From NCBI GenBank assembly GCA_022414725.1, contig CM039463.1:73295345-73359344 (forward strand): DNA of 64,000 nucleotides, in the 5' to 3' direction. The notes beneath the pieces are model-generated. The model saw nothing but the letters and a program-made list of their open reading frames with translations. It was not told the origin of the DNA and searched no databases. Origin of the DNA: Microglena sp. YARC. Its lineage: Eukaryota; Chlorophyta; Chlorophyceae; Chlamydomonadales; Chlamydomonadaceae. The position numbers and the translations under genes are program-made. This document shows positions 18,260-27,640 of this stretch, in pieces; position 1 is the first letter of the stretch; every line of letters starts with the position of its first letter.

Positions 18260-19440
18260 TATCAAGCGGTTTTCCCCTTGAAACAGGGTACCTTGAAAAC
18301 AGTTTGAATCAGTGATTCAATTCAAGCAGCTTATTCATTGAATCCGACGGAAGTCAATCAAGACAATATCAAACGGAATTCAAGGTGGTCGAAGATATTG
18401 CACTTCGAAATGTAGCTAAGCTCCCATATGTAGGCTGCCGAGAGGTAGGAAGCTTTGAATCCGAGGCGGGCGAGCGCCTAGCGATAACTGGCAAAAATCC
18501 GTACCCTGTAGTACATTAGTTGTGCCATCTCAATTGTTCCACTACTTGAGCTTTGTTTGAAATCGGTTTGACCAGAGCGACCTCTTCAAACTTGCTATTC
18601 CGCGTCTTGACATCATAGCGACGTTGATCCTTCCTTTCTTCTCTCCCTCCACCTCGGAACTCTAACTGTCACCTCTATCTACGAGTCGTCGTCACGCAAG
18701 TCGCATTGTGTGCAATTCCAGTGTGGTTGAAAATATAATATGGCAAGGATACAAGGAAGTTGGCTTTCAGACGTAACGGAGGGAACTGAAGTTGGGGATT
18801 TTTACAGGAGGTGTATTACATCAAATTCATTCTGAGAATGATATCCCTAAAGGGTGGTGGTTCACTGTAACAGCCATAACTTCGCCCAATCTTTATTAAA
18901 TGTCATGATTTTAGATGCAACAAAAAGCTGAGACCAAAGGCCCGGCAGTACATACTTAGTATCCCATGCATTGGCTAAGCTTGGCACCCATTACTAACAG
19001 GATTCAGGGTTTAGGATGTAGGCCTGGGCTGGGGTACCACACATCTTAGGTCTCATGCACTCACACCAGGTGATATAGGTGGAGGTGTTGATACCCAAAC
19101 AAGGCCACACATGTAACCAACAATTATCAGCACCACCCCTTCCCACATCCAGGCTAACAACTTTAGGAGGCAGAAATGTTACACTCAACATGTAGGGAAG
19201 GAACCCAAGGATGGGGGTGGGCTAAGCTGCACTTCTTTCCACTTTCATGGGCAAGACATCAGTCCTTGGCGCCGACCTTTACTTGCTCCCAACAGCCAGC
19301 ATTCATGAATGACCTGCAAGGAAAAAACATTAGAATAAGTAAGATAATGCTGCTTAGAATGTGCTGCACTTATCATGTTGGTGACTTAAGTGTGTGCAGA
19401 GGGTGGTGGATGCATACATGGCTAAACGCATTGACCACCC
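18260..19440. other. Left interior of the DNA transposon, no gene recognised
   Basis: Subterminal TTGAATC-type motifs to about 18370, then unremarkable sequence. Small frames on both strands lack motifs. A short stretch at 19288-19325 (after CCCAACAG) could be an exon, but no matching donor is clear. Confidence 0.4.
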
Positions 19441-20081
19441 ATTTTGTAGCAAGCAGCCTCAAGGGCGCTTATGTGGCTACATAATGGGCAGGTGCAGCTA
19501 AGCCATATTTTTTATTACTGACATGCATTAATTAAGTTGTTACATGAGGGTGGTTAAGGCATACCATACAAGGCAAATCGCATCTCCCGCCCATTCTGTA
19601 GCAAGCAGCCTCAAGGGCGCTTATCGGGCTACAGTATGGGTAGGTTTCAGCTAAGCATATTATGATATTATTGATAAGTAACATGCATTAATTAAGTTGT
19701 TACATGAGGGTGGTTAAGGCATACCATACAAGGCAAATCGCATCTCCCGCCCATTCTGTAGCAAGCAGCCTCAAGGGCGCTTATCGGGCTACAGTATGGG
19801 TAGGTTCAGCTAAGCCATATTATGATATTATTGATAAGTAACATGCATTAATTAAGTTGTTACATGAGGGTGGTTAAGGCATACCATACAAGGCAAATCG
19901 CATCTCCCGCCCATTCTGTAGCAAGCAGCCTCAAGGGCGCTTATCGGGCTACAGTATGGGTAGGTTCAGCTAAGCCATATTATGATATTATTGATAAGTA
20001 ACATGCATTAATTAAGTTGTTACATGAGGGTGGTTCAGGCATACCATACAAGGCAAATCGCATCTCCCGCCCATTCTGTAG
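19441..20081 (+). repeat. 160-bp tandem repeat, about four copies
   Basis: The landmark TACATGAGGG recurs at 19541, 19701, 19861 and 20021, exactly 160 bases apart. Middle copies are nearly identical; the first is diverged. Each unit carries CCCATTCTGTAGCAA, the same bases that precede the exon at 20082, so the splice-acceptor-like site is repeated in the array. Confidence 0.95.
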
Positions 20082-21249
20082 CAACATGTACGGCGCTTTG
20101 CAGAGTGGTGCAAGGAGAGAAGGGAGAACAATCAGTTCAGATTCCAGGGAGAACACCCCTTTGGAGCGACAGCGTTTCAGGCCGCTGTTGCCTCGGTGTT
20201 TGGGAATCTCGACAACAGCCAACTAAGGAGTAAGGGGCTCATCAAGGTCAACCTCATGCAGTTGGCCTATGTATCCTTCAAGGTTAGTGACTTAGTGGTC
20301 AAGGTTAAAATATGCTTCCTTGCTCCCTTGCTTCCCTGCTTCCTTCACTTAGTTGTGTGACTACTTTTCAAAATATGGTTACTTGCTTTCTTGCTATTTT
20401 GAATTTTGTATGAGGCTCCCCCCCTCCCTCCCTCCTCCCTCACTCCCCCCTCCCTCCCTCCCCTCCCCCCCCTCCCTCCCTCCCCTCTCCCTCCCCCCTC
20501 TCCCTCCCTCCCTCTCCCTCCCCCTCTCCCTCCCCCTCCCTCCTCCCTCCCCCTCTCCCTCCCTCCTCTCCCTCCCCCCTCCCTCCCTCCCTCCCTCCCT
20601 CCCTCTCCCTCCCTCCCTCCTCCCTCCCTCCCTCCCTCCCTCCCTCCCTCCTCCTCCCTCCCTCCCTCCCTCCCTCCCTCCCTCCCTCCTCCCTCCCTCC
20701 TCCCTCCCTCCCTCCTCCCTCCCTCCCTCCTCCCTCCCTCCCTCCCTCCTCCCTCCCTCCCTCCCTCCCTCCCTCCCTCCCTCCTCCCTCCCTCCTCCCT
20801 CCCTCCCTCCCTCCCTCCCTCCCTCCCTCCCTCCCTCCCCCTCCCTCCCTCCTCCCTCCTCCCTCCCTCCCTCCCTCCCCCCTGTCCCTCCCTCCCCCTC
20901 TCCCTCCCTCCCTCTCCCTCCCTCCCTCCCTCCATCCCTCCATCCATCCATCCATCCATCCATCCATCCATCCATCCATCCATCCATCCATCCATCCATC
21001 CATCCATCCATCCATCCATCCTGCATGCATCCATCCATCCATCCATCCATCCATCCATCCATCCCTTACATATATGCGTGTATGCAGATCAAGAACAGGC
21101 TTAACGACCCGAGCGGGAGCGGACAGGTGCTAGCCGTAAGGCATGAAAAAGGCATCATGGAGGAGATGAAGCTGCTTGATGCTGATGGCCAGAACTATGG
21201 ATGGGCTGAAATCAATATGGGCGACCTCAGAATAGTGAACCGGGGATAG
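20082..21249 (+). CDS. Two-exon gene fragment of unknown function in the DNA transposon
   Basis: Exon 20082-20282 (67 codons) follows TGTAG and ends AAG before GTTAGT. Exon 21088-21249 follows TATGCAG and ends in TAG. Splicing keeps the frame and gives about 120 residues, beginning [17 protein letters not shown], with [15 protein letters not shown] and ending [10 protein letters not shown]. The sequence looks protein-like, with mixed composition and no repeats, but I do not recognise it. The 805-base intron holds the CT and CATC microsatellites. No start codon is visible, so earlier exons should exist upstream of the 160-bp array. It could be the transposase end or a captured host gene. Confidence 0.5.
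20418..20932 (+). repeat. (CCCT/CCT)n pyrimidine microsatellite
   Basis: More than 500 bases of irregular CCCT and CCT units on one strand, inside the putative intron. The Ser/Pro/Leu and Gly/Arg/Glu frames across it are compositional artefacts. Confidence 0.98.
20933..21064 (+). repeat. (CATC)n microsatellite
   Basis: About 30 CATC units broken once by CTGCATG, directly after the CT tract. Confidence 0.98.
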
Positions 21250-22030
21250 ATAATTAGCGACATGATCCCTAGGGTGGAGAGACAGGATATTGTGTTGGAG
21301 GGTATAGTGGTGTTGACCGTGGTGTTGAGTGGCCCCGCCTTGCGTTATGCATGTGGAGTGGGTGAGTGGGGAGGTTCGCCTTGATGCCCTTAGTTGGTGA
21401 GGTTGTGGGCCGCGTGCCGGCTGGTCCCTTTTCTTAGATTTAGGGGGCTAGACGGATGGCCAGTGCATATCTAGGTGGGCACGGTCCCCCGTTCTAACTT
21501 CTCAGCTGCGTCATTTCTATTTTATAGGTAAAACTCTTTAATGATACAAGGGTTACACAATAGTTTTCCTTTTGAAACTAGACTGGAATCAAAGCATGTA
21601 ATCATCGATTTGTAACAATCCGTTTCTCAACAGAATTCATCCCTGATTAAGATCTATTTGACCATCGTTTGAGTCATGTTGGAAACAACAAACCTTGTTT
21701 CAAACCTTTTTCAAGGTGCACATTGATGACGGCTTGATTAAGATATATTTGAACATCGTTTGAGTCATATTTGAAACAACCAACATTGTTTCAAACGTTT
21801 TTCAAGGGGCACGTTGATGGCGGCTTGATTAATCTGTACTTGAGCATTACTTTGATTGCAACAGACTTCAGATGACATTGTTTCAAACGGATATCAATCA
21901 GTAGGTTTGATGGCCGACTGATTCAAACAGGAAACAAAGATCGATTGAATCAAGGTTATCTCCGATTGAATCTAAGAATGAATCAAACGAACAATTCAAA
22001 CAGGATTTTCTTTGTTTCAAACGACCCTCA
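21250..22030. other. Right interior and subterminal repeats of the DNA transposon
   Basis: From about 21560 onward TTTGAAAC, GATTCAA and TTGAATC motifs recur at short spacing in both orientations, as do the paired blocks TTGATTAAGAT and GTTTGAGTCAT. The arrangement resembles transposase-binding subterminal repeats. No gene seen. Confidence 0.6.
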
Positions 22031-22053
22031 AAGAAGTACTAAATACCGACGTA

Positions 22054-23230
22054 ATTGGGTTACTGTGAAGGATAGTGTAATCAATTTGGGTGTATTGACT
22101 GATATGGTCGTTGTGCATGGTGATGGGGGCCCATTGGAGGTGGGCAGTGGTGGTGATGCTGGTGTCCCTAGTTTCCATGGTCCGTTTGCTGCGCCAGCTG
22201 GTGATGCTGAGGGGTTTGTACTGGTTACCATAGGTGAGGTGAAGGAGACGGGTAGGGGGGGATGGGGATCCAGGGGTAGGGTGGAGCATTGCTGCCTTGA
22301 GAAGATCAGGGTTGGAGACCTTAGTGATGTTGTAGTGCTTAAAGAAGGGCTTGGCTGGGCCGCGGATGATGGCCTTGCAGAGGTGAAGGCGGGATGCCCA
22401 GGTTGTCGCGGCTTCATTGTTGCCCCATGCTTTACCGTAGTGGTCGACGTTGGCGTTCCATTCGGCTGTGGAGTTGCAGGTGGTCCACGCCCACCATTGT
22501 TCCCCGCTGAGGTCTCGGAGAGGGTCTGCTGTGTAGTCCGCTTCCTTGACAGGAGGTTGCGCTCGGCTGGTGGGGTAGCGCTGAGTTGGGGTGGAGGCCG
22601 GGCGGGTGACAAACATGTTCTGCGCATCGGCTGACGGTTTGGGTGGGATGGTGTATGACGAGGTAAGTTGTCGCTGCGGTAATGGAAGAGGGTTGGCATG
22701 GCTGAAGGAGGGGAGCAGGTCGGGGCTGTTGCCAGTGAGGTGTGCTGTAAGGAGGTTGAGGGAGCGCCGATGGTGCTTTGTGACTTTGCCCTGTGTGATA
22801 AGAGGGAGATCCGTGGTAGTGATAAGGTGAGTGCCTGCTGGAGTAACCAGGTCGTGGTATGTATAGATCCCTAGGTCGTGGAAGGGAGTCACAAGGGAGA
22901 CAGGGATGTGAGCAGGTTGAGGGAGTACTGATTGGATGTTGAGCTTATCCAGGAGTTCTGTGTCATTCCAGGTAATTTGGATGTTTGAATGGTCTAGGAG
23001 TTGAAGTTGCCGGGCAAGAGATGAGTATTGGAGGAGTTTGGGAGAGAGAGAGGTTGGAGTGAGAGTGTGGAAAGTTTTGAAGGTTTTAGTGAGGAGAGAT
23101 TTGGTTAGTATGCCCAGGCGTCCAGTGTCATTCATGGCGTGGGTGAGGGCAGAGGCAGTAATTTGTGTGTATTCAGTGAGGAGAGAGGGGATCCCTAGGC
23201 CTGCTCTGTTTTGGGCAGGTGTAGTGCCCT
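22054..23230 (-). CDS. LINE-2 linker upstream of the DNA transposon
   Basis: About 372 residues after RT. The frame is offset from RT by one shift near 23225-23240; upstream of the first ATG (23135) it continues with protein-like sequence (LGIPSLLTEYTQITASALTHA). It contains blocks typical of a post-RT thumb or linker (SLLTKTFKTFHTLT, LARQLQLLDHSN) and then RLLHLTYGNQYKPLSITSWR, shared with LINE-1. It ends at the TA duplication of the transposon. Function is not known. Confidence 0.7.
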
Positions 23231-25242
23231 AGTGGGGAAGGACATGGAAGGCTGCTGCACAGTTTGACTATCTTAAGTACTGCTTTATCTATAATGTGGA
23301 TGTCTGTGAGAGAGAAGGGGGCTACGATCATAGGGTATTTGATGGCTGCTCTGATGCATTGTGTGATTATGCGTATGCATTGTTCAGGGGTTGCCCTGCT
23401 TTTAGCTTTGTTGAGTATATGTAGGCCCTTGGTGTGGATAATGTCAAGGGTGGCATGCAGTTGGGTTTTCCAGTTGAGGGTGAGAGAGATGTGGACTCCT
23501 AAGTATTTGTAGGCTATATCTGGTGGTTGATAAGTGGCATATGTGTCTCCAAGGGCTATTTTGTCCTGGAGTCTTTGTTTGAGGATATCAGTGTGGGTGG
23601 GGTTTGAGGGGTGTGTCTTGTGAAGGATGCCACTGACCACACATTTGGTAGCATTGAGAGGGATGCCAGACCAGGTGCTGAACAGTTGGACTTTACCACA
23701 TTGGATGCGGAGGTCCTCGACCGTTCCAGTGAGGACTGCGGTGTCATCTGCGTACCCCAGGCTGCTGGTGAGGTGCTCGTCAGCCTCCGCGGTGGGAAGG
23801 GAGGCAGCGCGGTATCCCCTACCTCCTGAGCATAGCCATCGGTGGAGGGGTTCAATAAAGATGATGAAGAGGAGAGGGGAGAGTGTGTCCCCTTGGATGG
23901 ATCCCCTGGTGATGGGGATGGGTTGACCAGGTGTGTTGTTAAGGAGGATGTGAGTGTTGGAGTTGGTATAGATCCCTTTGACTGTGTCTATGGTGTCGTG
24001 GGTGAATCCAAGGTTGTGCATAATGCAAAGAAGTTTTTGGTGATCTATGATGTTGAAGGCAGAGCTAAAGTCAAAGTAAGCTGCGTACAAGTCTTGTTGG
24101 AAGAGGGAGGCATCCTCTATGTTGTGAAGGAGGTTGAGGAGCTGCCTATAGGTGCTCTTGTCTTTTCTAAATCCCTCTTGGCAGGTGCTGAGAATATGAT
24201 TGGTTTCTGAGTAGGTGGAAATTGTGTTGGTGATGAGAGAGGTCCAGAGTTTAGCCACAGAATTGTTAAGTCCTATGGGTCTATAGTTCTGGGGAAGGTA
24301 CGGGTCAGATTTTTTGTAAAGCATAACTGTGTGAGAAGTTTTCCAGCAGTCTGGGGTTTCTCCCAGGATCCAGGAGATTTGCATAAGTTTGTGAATGACA
24401 GTGTGCATTTCGGTGGGGAGACACATCAGTAATTCTTTGGGTATCCCATCTGGTCCTGTGGCTTTATTTGTGGCCAGTTTTCTGATGCAGTCGGTGTAGG
24501 CAGTTGGGGATGAGAGGTAGGTGTAGGGTGAGGCAGTATGCTGAATAGAGATGGCGGGGGTTTCGAGTTGAAATTTGTCAGTGTGTGTTTCCCAGGGGGG
24601 AGGGGTAGAGTAGGCAGTGTAGTTGCCATTGGGTGGGGGCACAGGGGGAGACATGAGTTTGCCCATGTGTTCGGTCAAAAGGTCAAGGAGATCTTTAGTT
24701 TTAGTATGAAGGGTTCCAGTTTGCTGGTTAAGAAGGACAGTGGGAGAGTGGGGCTGGCCGTCTGGTTTGAAGATGTGTCTATGCGTAACCCGCGCCTGTG
24801 TATTAAGGCGATGGCGAAACTTCTTGATGGCCTTGGTGCTTCTTTCCTCCTTTTGCAGGGCTTGGATAGTGCGTAGCTCCTGGATAGTGTGTTGTATGTC
24901 ATCAGTGAGTGATTGACGGTATTGGGTAAGAAGGGGGTTGTGGAGGAGAAGGAGTTGGACTTGCGTTGTAGTTTGTAGAGGGCAGTCTGGAGGAAAGGAT
25001 GGGGAAGAGCGCAGGTTATCATATCCAGATTGGTCCATGGAGTAGGATTGGGTGCGGAGAGTTTTAATGTGTTTCACGTGTTGGTTAAGTTGTTGGTAGG
25101 ATTTAGCTGTCTTTCTGGGGAGGAGGATGCCAGAGATGGTTTGTTTAGTGGGGCAAGTCTCTATCATTATACTGAGGGCTTGATGCAGGGTGGTCATAAG
25201 GTGGTCGGCCATACTGTTGAGGTATTCTGGAAGTGTAGTCAT
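23173..25242 (-). CDS. LINE-2 reverse transcriptase
   Basis: 689 residues. RT motifs in order: NKATGPDGIPKE (258-269), NYRPIGL (about 320), QEGFRKDKST, YFDFSSAFNIIDH (catalytic Asp 391), GSIQGDTLSPLLF, and GYADDTAVL (catalytic YADD 497-500). The N-terminal 240 residues are the usual LINE spacer between endonuclease and RT. Start choice: the ATG overlaps the stop of the APE frame as TGATG (25244-25240), which could be stop-restart translation or a one-base shift in a formerly fused protein. The C-terminal residues after CSSLPCPSP are out of frame. Confidence 0.95.
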   Translation of the reverse strand: MTTLPEYLNSMADHLMTTLHQALSIMIETCPTKQTISGILLPRKTAKSYQQLNQHVKHIKTLRTQSYSMDQSGYDNLRSSPSFPPDCPLQTTTQVQLLLLHNPLLTQYRQSLTDDIQHTIQELRTIQALQKEERSTKAIKKFRHRLNTQARVTHRHIFKPDGQPHSPTVLLNQQTGTLHTKTKDLLDLLTEHMGKLMSPPVPPPNGNYTAYSTPPPWETHTDKFQLETPAISIQHTASPYTYLSSPTAYTDCIRKLATNKATGPDGIPKELLMCLPTEMHTVIHKLMQISWILGETPDCWKTSHTVMLYKKSDPYLPQNYRPIGLNNSVAKLWTSLITNTISTYSETNHILSTCQEGFRKDKSTYRQLLNLLHNIEDASLFQQDLYAAYFDFSSAFNIIDHQKLLCIMHNLGFTHDTIDTVKGIYTNSNTHILLNNTPGQPIPITRGSIQGDTLSPLLFIIFIEPLHRWLCSGGRGYRAASLPTAEADEHLTSSLGYADDTAVLTGTVEDLRIQCGKVQLFSTWSGIPLNATKCVVSGILHKTHPSNPTHTDILKQRLQDKIALGDTYATYQPPDIAYKYLGVHISLTLNWKTQLHATLDIIHTKGLHILNKAKSRATPEQCIRIITQCIRAAIKYPMIVAPFSLTDIHIIDKAVLKIVKLCSSLPCPSPLGHYTCPKQSRPRDPLSPH

Positions 25243-27395
25243 CAGTTCCTGCCTGATGGATTGAATGTGAGAGGCAGTCCTGTCTTCCCAAGAAGGTCCT
25301 GAGCAGTTTGCCAGGCGGATTCTATGTTAGTGTGGGAGCTCAGGAATTGGTGGAGGTATTGAGTAGTGATGGCTTGCCTAGTTTTCTCTTTGTCTGATTG
25401 TTTAAGAGGGAGGAGGAGCTGAGGGGAGGTGTAGGTGTTGGTTGGAGGTATGGCAGGAGGGGGGAGGAGAGTGGAGGTGAGGCGTTGCTCAAGTGCATGG
25501 TGGTCTAGGGTGTCCCCCATTTGGTGGGTGCTTTCAGTGGTGTGGGTGCCCGGAGGTGAGTTGATGAGCAGGATATCATCAATACGACTGCTGTAGGGGG
25601 TGTTGTTGCTGCAAGAAAAGTATGTGTGAGGTCTGGGTTGTGGTTGTGGAGTGATACAGAGTTGAGAAATGTGTTGCTGGTGAGAAATGTCATCTGGATA
25701 TTTGGTTAGACTGCTTCTGTCAGTGGTGTGGCATGTGGCATTCCAGTCCCCAGCTAGGATGTAGTGGTGGGTAGGATTTTTCTCAGTAATGTGGTGGATG
25801 TAGGAGTAGATGTTCTCTCTTTTGGGGGCATTGTTACAGGGCATGTAGACGCCCAGGACATGGGTTATGTTGTTTATGGTTTGGTGAGTAATGTGTCCAG
25901 AGAGTTCGACTGGAGTTTCATGATTGACTGGGTGAGCAGTGACTGTTTTCCTGATTAGGGTAATGACCCCTGCTGAGGGGGTGACTATTTTGTCAGGGCT
26001 GGTAGCTTGGAGAGTAGTTTTGCTGTTGTGGTGGAAGTGATAATCATGCATGTCTGATTTAATCATGTTTAGAATGGATTTTCTGTGTGAGAGTAGTTTG
26101 GTTTCAGTGAGAATTATTATATCATTATCCCTGGATCTAATGTGATCATAGATGACTTCCCAGGAGGATCCAATTCCCCTGCAGTTGATAGTGGTGATGT
26201 TAGTGTCATTAAGAATGTGTTCCTGCTGTTGGACAGGGTGGTCTGAGGTTTGTTCAGAGTATTTAGGCTTACTACGTTTCACCGGTGAGGTGGGCTTGGT
26301 AGTGCTGATGGACTGCTGCTTCTTGGACGGGGGGGGAGCTCCAGGGATCCGGGTCTGTCTGAGCTTGTTGTATTCAGGGATGGTAGGCCTGCTGGGGGTG
26401 GGGAGCCTTGCTGCCTGTATTGGAGGGGGAAGGTCACTTCGTGACCGTTTTTTAGTGGTGGTAGTTTTCTTGGATTTTTTAGATTTTTTGGTAGAGGTGT
26501 AGGGTTTCTTACGTTTTGCGTGGGATTCATCCTCAGATACTAGATAGATAATGTCATCATCTTCGTCTGTGGGTGTTTCAGTGTTATTTTGAGTGGTAGG
26601 GATTGTTTGATCTGGTGGTGAAGGTGGTGGATTGGTGTAGGTGTTGATCTGTTGAGAGTCTTCTAGGATGGTACCATTGGTATTAGGGTGGGGATTGGTT
26701 GGATCAAAATAGAGATCAGGTTGAAATGGATGGCCATGGAAGGAGGGTGTAGCCTGGCTAAGAGTGTAGATGCGCCCCTGGAGCTGGTGCCAGTCTTGGG
26801 GGGTTAGGATGGTGGGTCCAGAGATTTCAGAGTCAAGGTTGTACCATTTATTGTTGTAGTATTTGATAGTGATTGCATGACCATAGCCATTGGACCAGTA
26901 GTGCGGTATGAATTTGGTGCTATTGATGGGAATTCTGCTAAGGATTTGTTGTTTGGTGCTACCAAGTTGGATGCCTGTTTCATAATTTTCTTCAGTGTTA
27001 GGAGATGAGGTGTGTAGTGGTGTGTATGGGTGGTTCCTGTGGCTGACCAGGTATCCAGTGCCAGTCTGCTTGGTGAAGGTGTAGTAGTCAATAAGGGCAT
27101 TATTATAGTTCCCAGAGGGGTTGAGAAAATATGATCCCATAACCTTCCAGTGATTATCAGTGGCTCTAGTGACTTGAGTGTGGAGTTTGTTAGCAAAGTC
27201 TAGGACTAGATTGATATCCATGGCTTTGTATCCAAGGTAGGCATTGATGAAGTGAATTTGGCAGTGAGAGGCTGTTTGGGCTTCCCAGTATGGGGCAGAC
27301 TCAGACTTACTTTGTAGGCGTCTGCTTCCTCTGGGTCTACCTCCTCTGAGTGTGGGGGGTGTAGGAGGAGTGGAGAGGGGCAGCTGTAGGGGTAC
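25242..27395 (-). CDS. LINE-2 Josephin-like cysteine protease plus APE endonuclease
   Basis: Open from after a TAA at 27396-27398 to a TGA at 25242-25244. First domain: HCQIHFINAY (Cys codon 27261-27263), then FLNPSGNYNN, GHAITI (His 115 counting from the ATG at 27221) and WYNLDSEISGP (Asp 130). Order and the 15-residue His-to-Asp spacing fit the Josephin family (ataxin-3 Cys14, His119, Asn134), a ubiquitin-directed cysteine protease. A basic Ser/Thr/Lys-rich linker follows. Then APE: INCRGIG, LTETKLL, GVYMPCNN, LAGDWN, SSRIDD and LDHHAL, all expected motifs. The ATG at 27221 lies after the catalytic Cys, so the real start must be upstream, probably by frameshift from the overlapping 27206-27640 frame. 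Confidence 0.88.
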   Translation of the reverse strand, partial: VPLQLPLSTPPTPPTLRGGRPRGSRRLQSKSESAPYWEAQTASHCQIHFINAYLGYKAMDINLVLDFANKLHTQVTRATDNHWKVMGSYFLNPSGNYNNALIDYYTFTKQTGTGYLVSHRNHPYTPLHTSSPNTEENYETGIQLGSTKQQILSRIPINSTKFIPHYWSNGYGHAITIKYYNNKWYNLDSEISGPTILTPQDWHQLQGRIYTLSQATPSFHGHPFQPDLYFDPTNPHPNTNGTILEDSQQINTYTNPPPSPPDQTIPTTQNNTETPTDEDDDIIYLVSEDESHAKRKKPYTSTKKSKKSKKTTTTKKRSRSDLPPPIQAARLPTPSRPTIPEYNKLRQTRIPGAPPPSKKQQSISTTKPTSPVKRSKPKYSEQTSDHPVQQQEHILNDTNITTINCRGIGSSWEVIYDHIRSRDNDIIILTETKLLSHRKSILNMIKSDMHDYHFHHNSKTTLQATSPDKIVTPSAGVITLIRKTVTAHPVNHETPVELSGHITHQTINNITHVLGVYMPCNNAPKRENIYSYIHHITEKNPTHHYILAGDWNATCHTTDRSSLTKYPDDISHQQHISQLCITPQPQPRPHTYFSCSNNTPYSSRIDDILLINSPPGTHTTESTHQMGDTLDHHALEQRLTSTLLPPPAIPPTNTYTSPQLLLPLKQSDKEKTRQAITTQYLHQFLSSHTNIESAWQTAQDLLGKTGLPLTFNPSGRN

Positions 27396-27640
27396 TTACT
27401 GCTGTGAGCATCCTCCTGAGTATCTGAGCTGTCTATGGGTAGAGTGAGAGCAGGAGAGATAGGGGAGGGAAGAGTGCAGGCAAGGTTTAATCTGTTACAG
27501 GTTGTAATCTCAGCACAGGAGTGGCAGGCTGTGCCTTTGGTCTGGCAGGGGTTCACATTATAAGGAGATAGTGTCCAGAGGGGCTCATATCCATGTCTAT
27601 TTTTTTCTATTTTTGTTGCTCTTGCTATGGATGTTTCCAC
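27206..27640 (-). CDS. LINE-2 Cys-rich frame between ORF1 and the protease
   Basis: 144 residues overlapping the end of ORF1 and the start of the protease frame. A cluster CQTKGTACHSCAEITTC could bind zinc. The rest is Pro/Ser-rich. It may be the N-terminus of ORF2 joined to the protease by a frameshift between about 27395 and 27265. Two GTAAGT sites on this strand (27390s and 27310s) look like splice donors, but introns are not expected in a retrotransposed copy. Confidence 0.5.
   Translation of the reverse strand: METSIARATKIEKNRHGYEPLWTLSPYNVNPCQTKGTACHSCAEITTCNRLNLACTLPSPISPALTLPIDSSDTQEDAHSSKYPYSCPSPLLLHPPHSEEVDPEEADAYKVSLSLPHTGKPKQPLTAKFTSSMPTLDTKPWISI

Larger units (their letters stand above)
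18199..22051. mobile_element. 3.85-kb DNA transposon inside LINE-2, TA target duplication
   Basis: The left end begins TACGTCGGTATTTAG and the right end is its exact inverse CTAAATACCGACGTA. Removing the element and one TA (18197-18198 or 22052-22053) rejoins the LINE frame, giving residues that match LINE-1 (HS.P.T.TTS..HWK). The inverted repeat continues imperfectly (TTTGA..., TCGTTTGAA). Both ends hold many TTGAATC/GATTCAA and TTTGAAAC motifs. I recognise no transposase; the TA duplication suggests the Tc1/mariner group or another TA-inserting family. Confidence 0.85.

Noticed and set aside
20345..21249. Long Pro/Ser/Leu-rich or Gly/Arg/Glu-rich protein
   Set aside because: The frames span CCCT and CATC microsatellites; composition and repeat phase explain them.
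27300..27400. Introns in LINE-2 suggested by two GTAAGT sites
   Set aside because: Introns should be lost on retrotransposition and no paired acceptor restores the frame convincingly; a frameshift is simpler.
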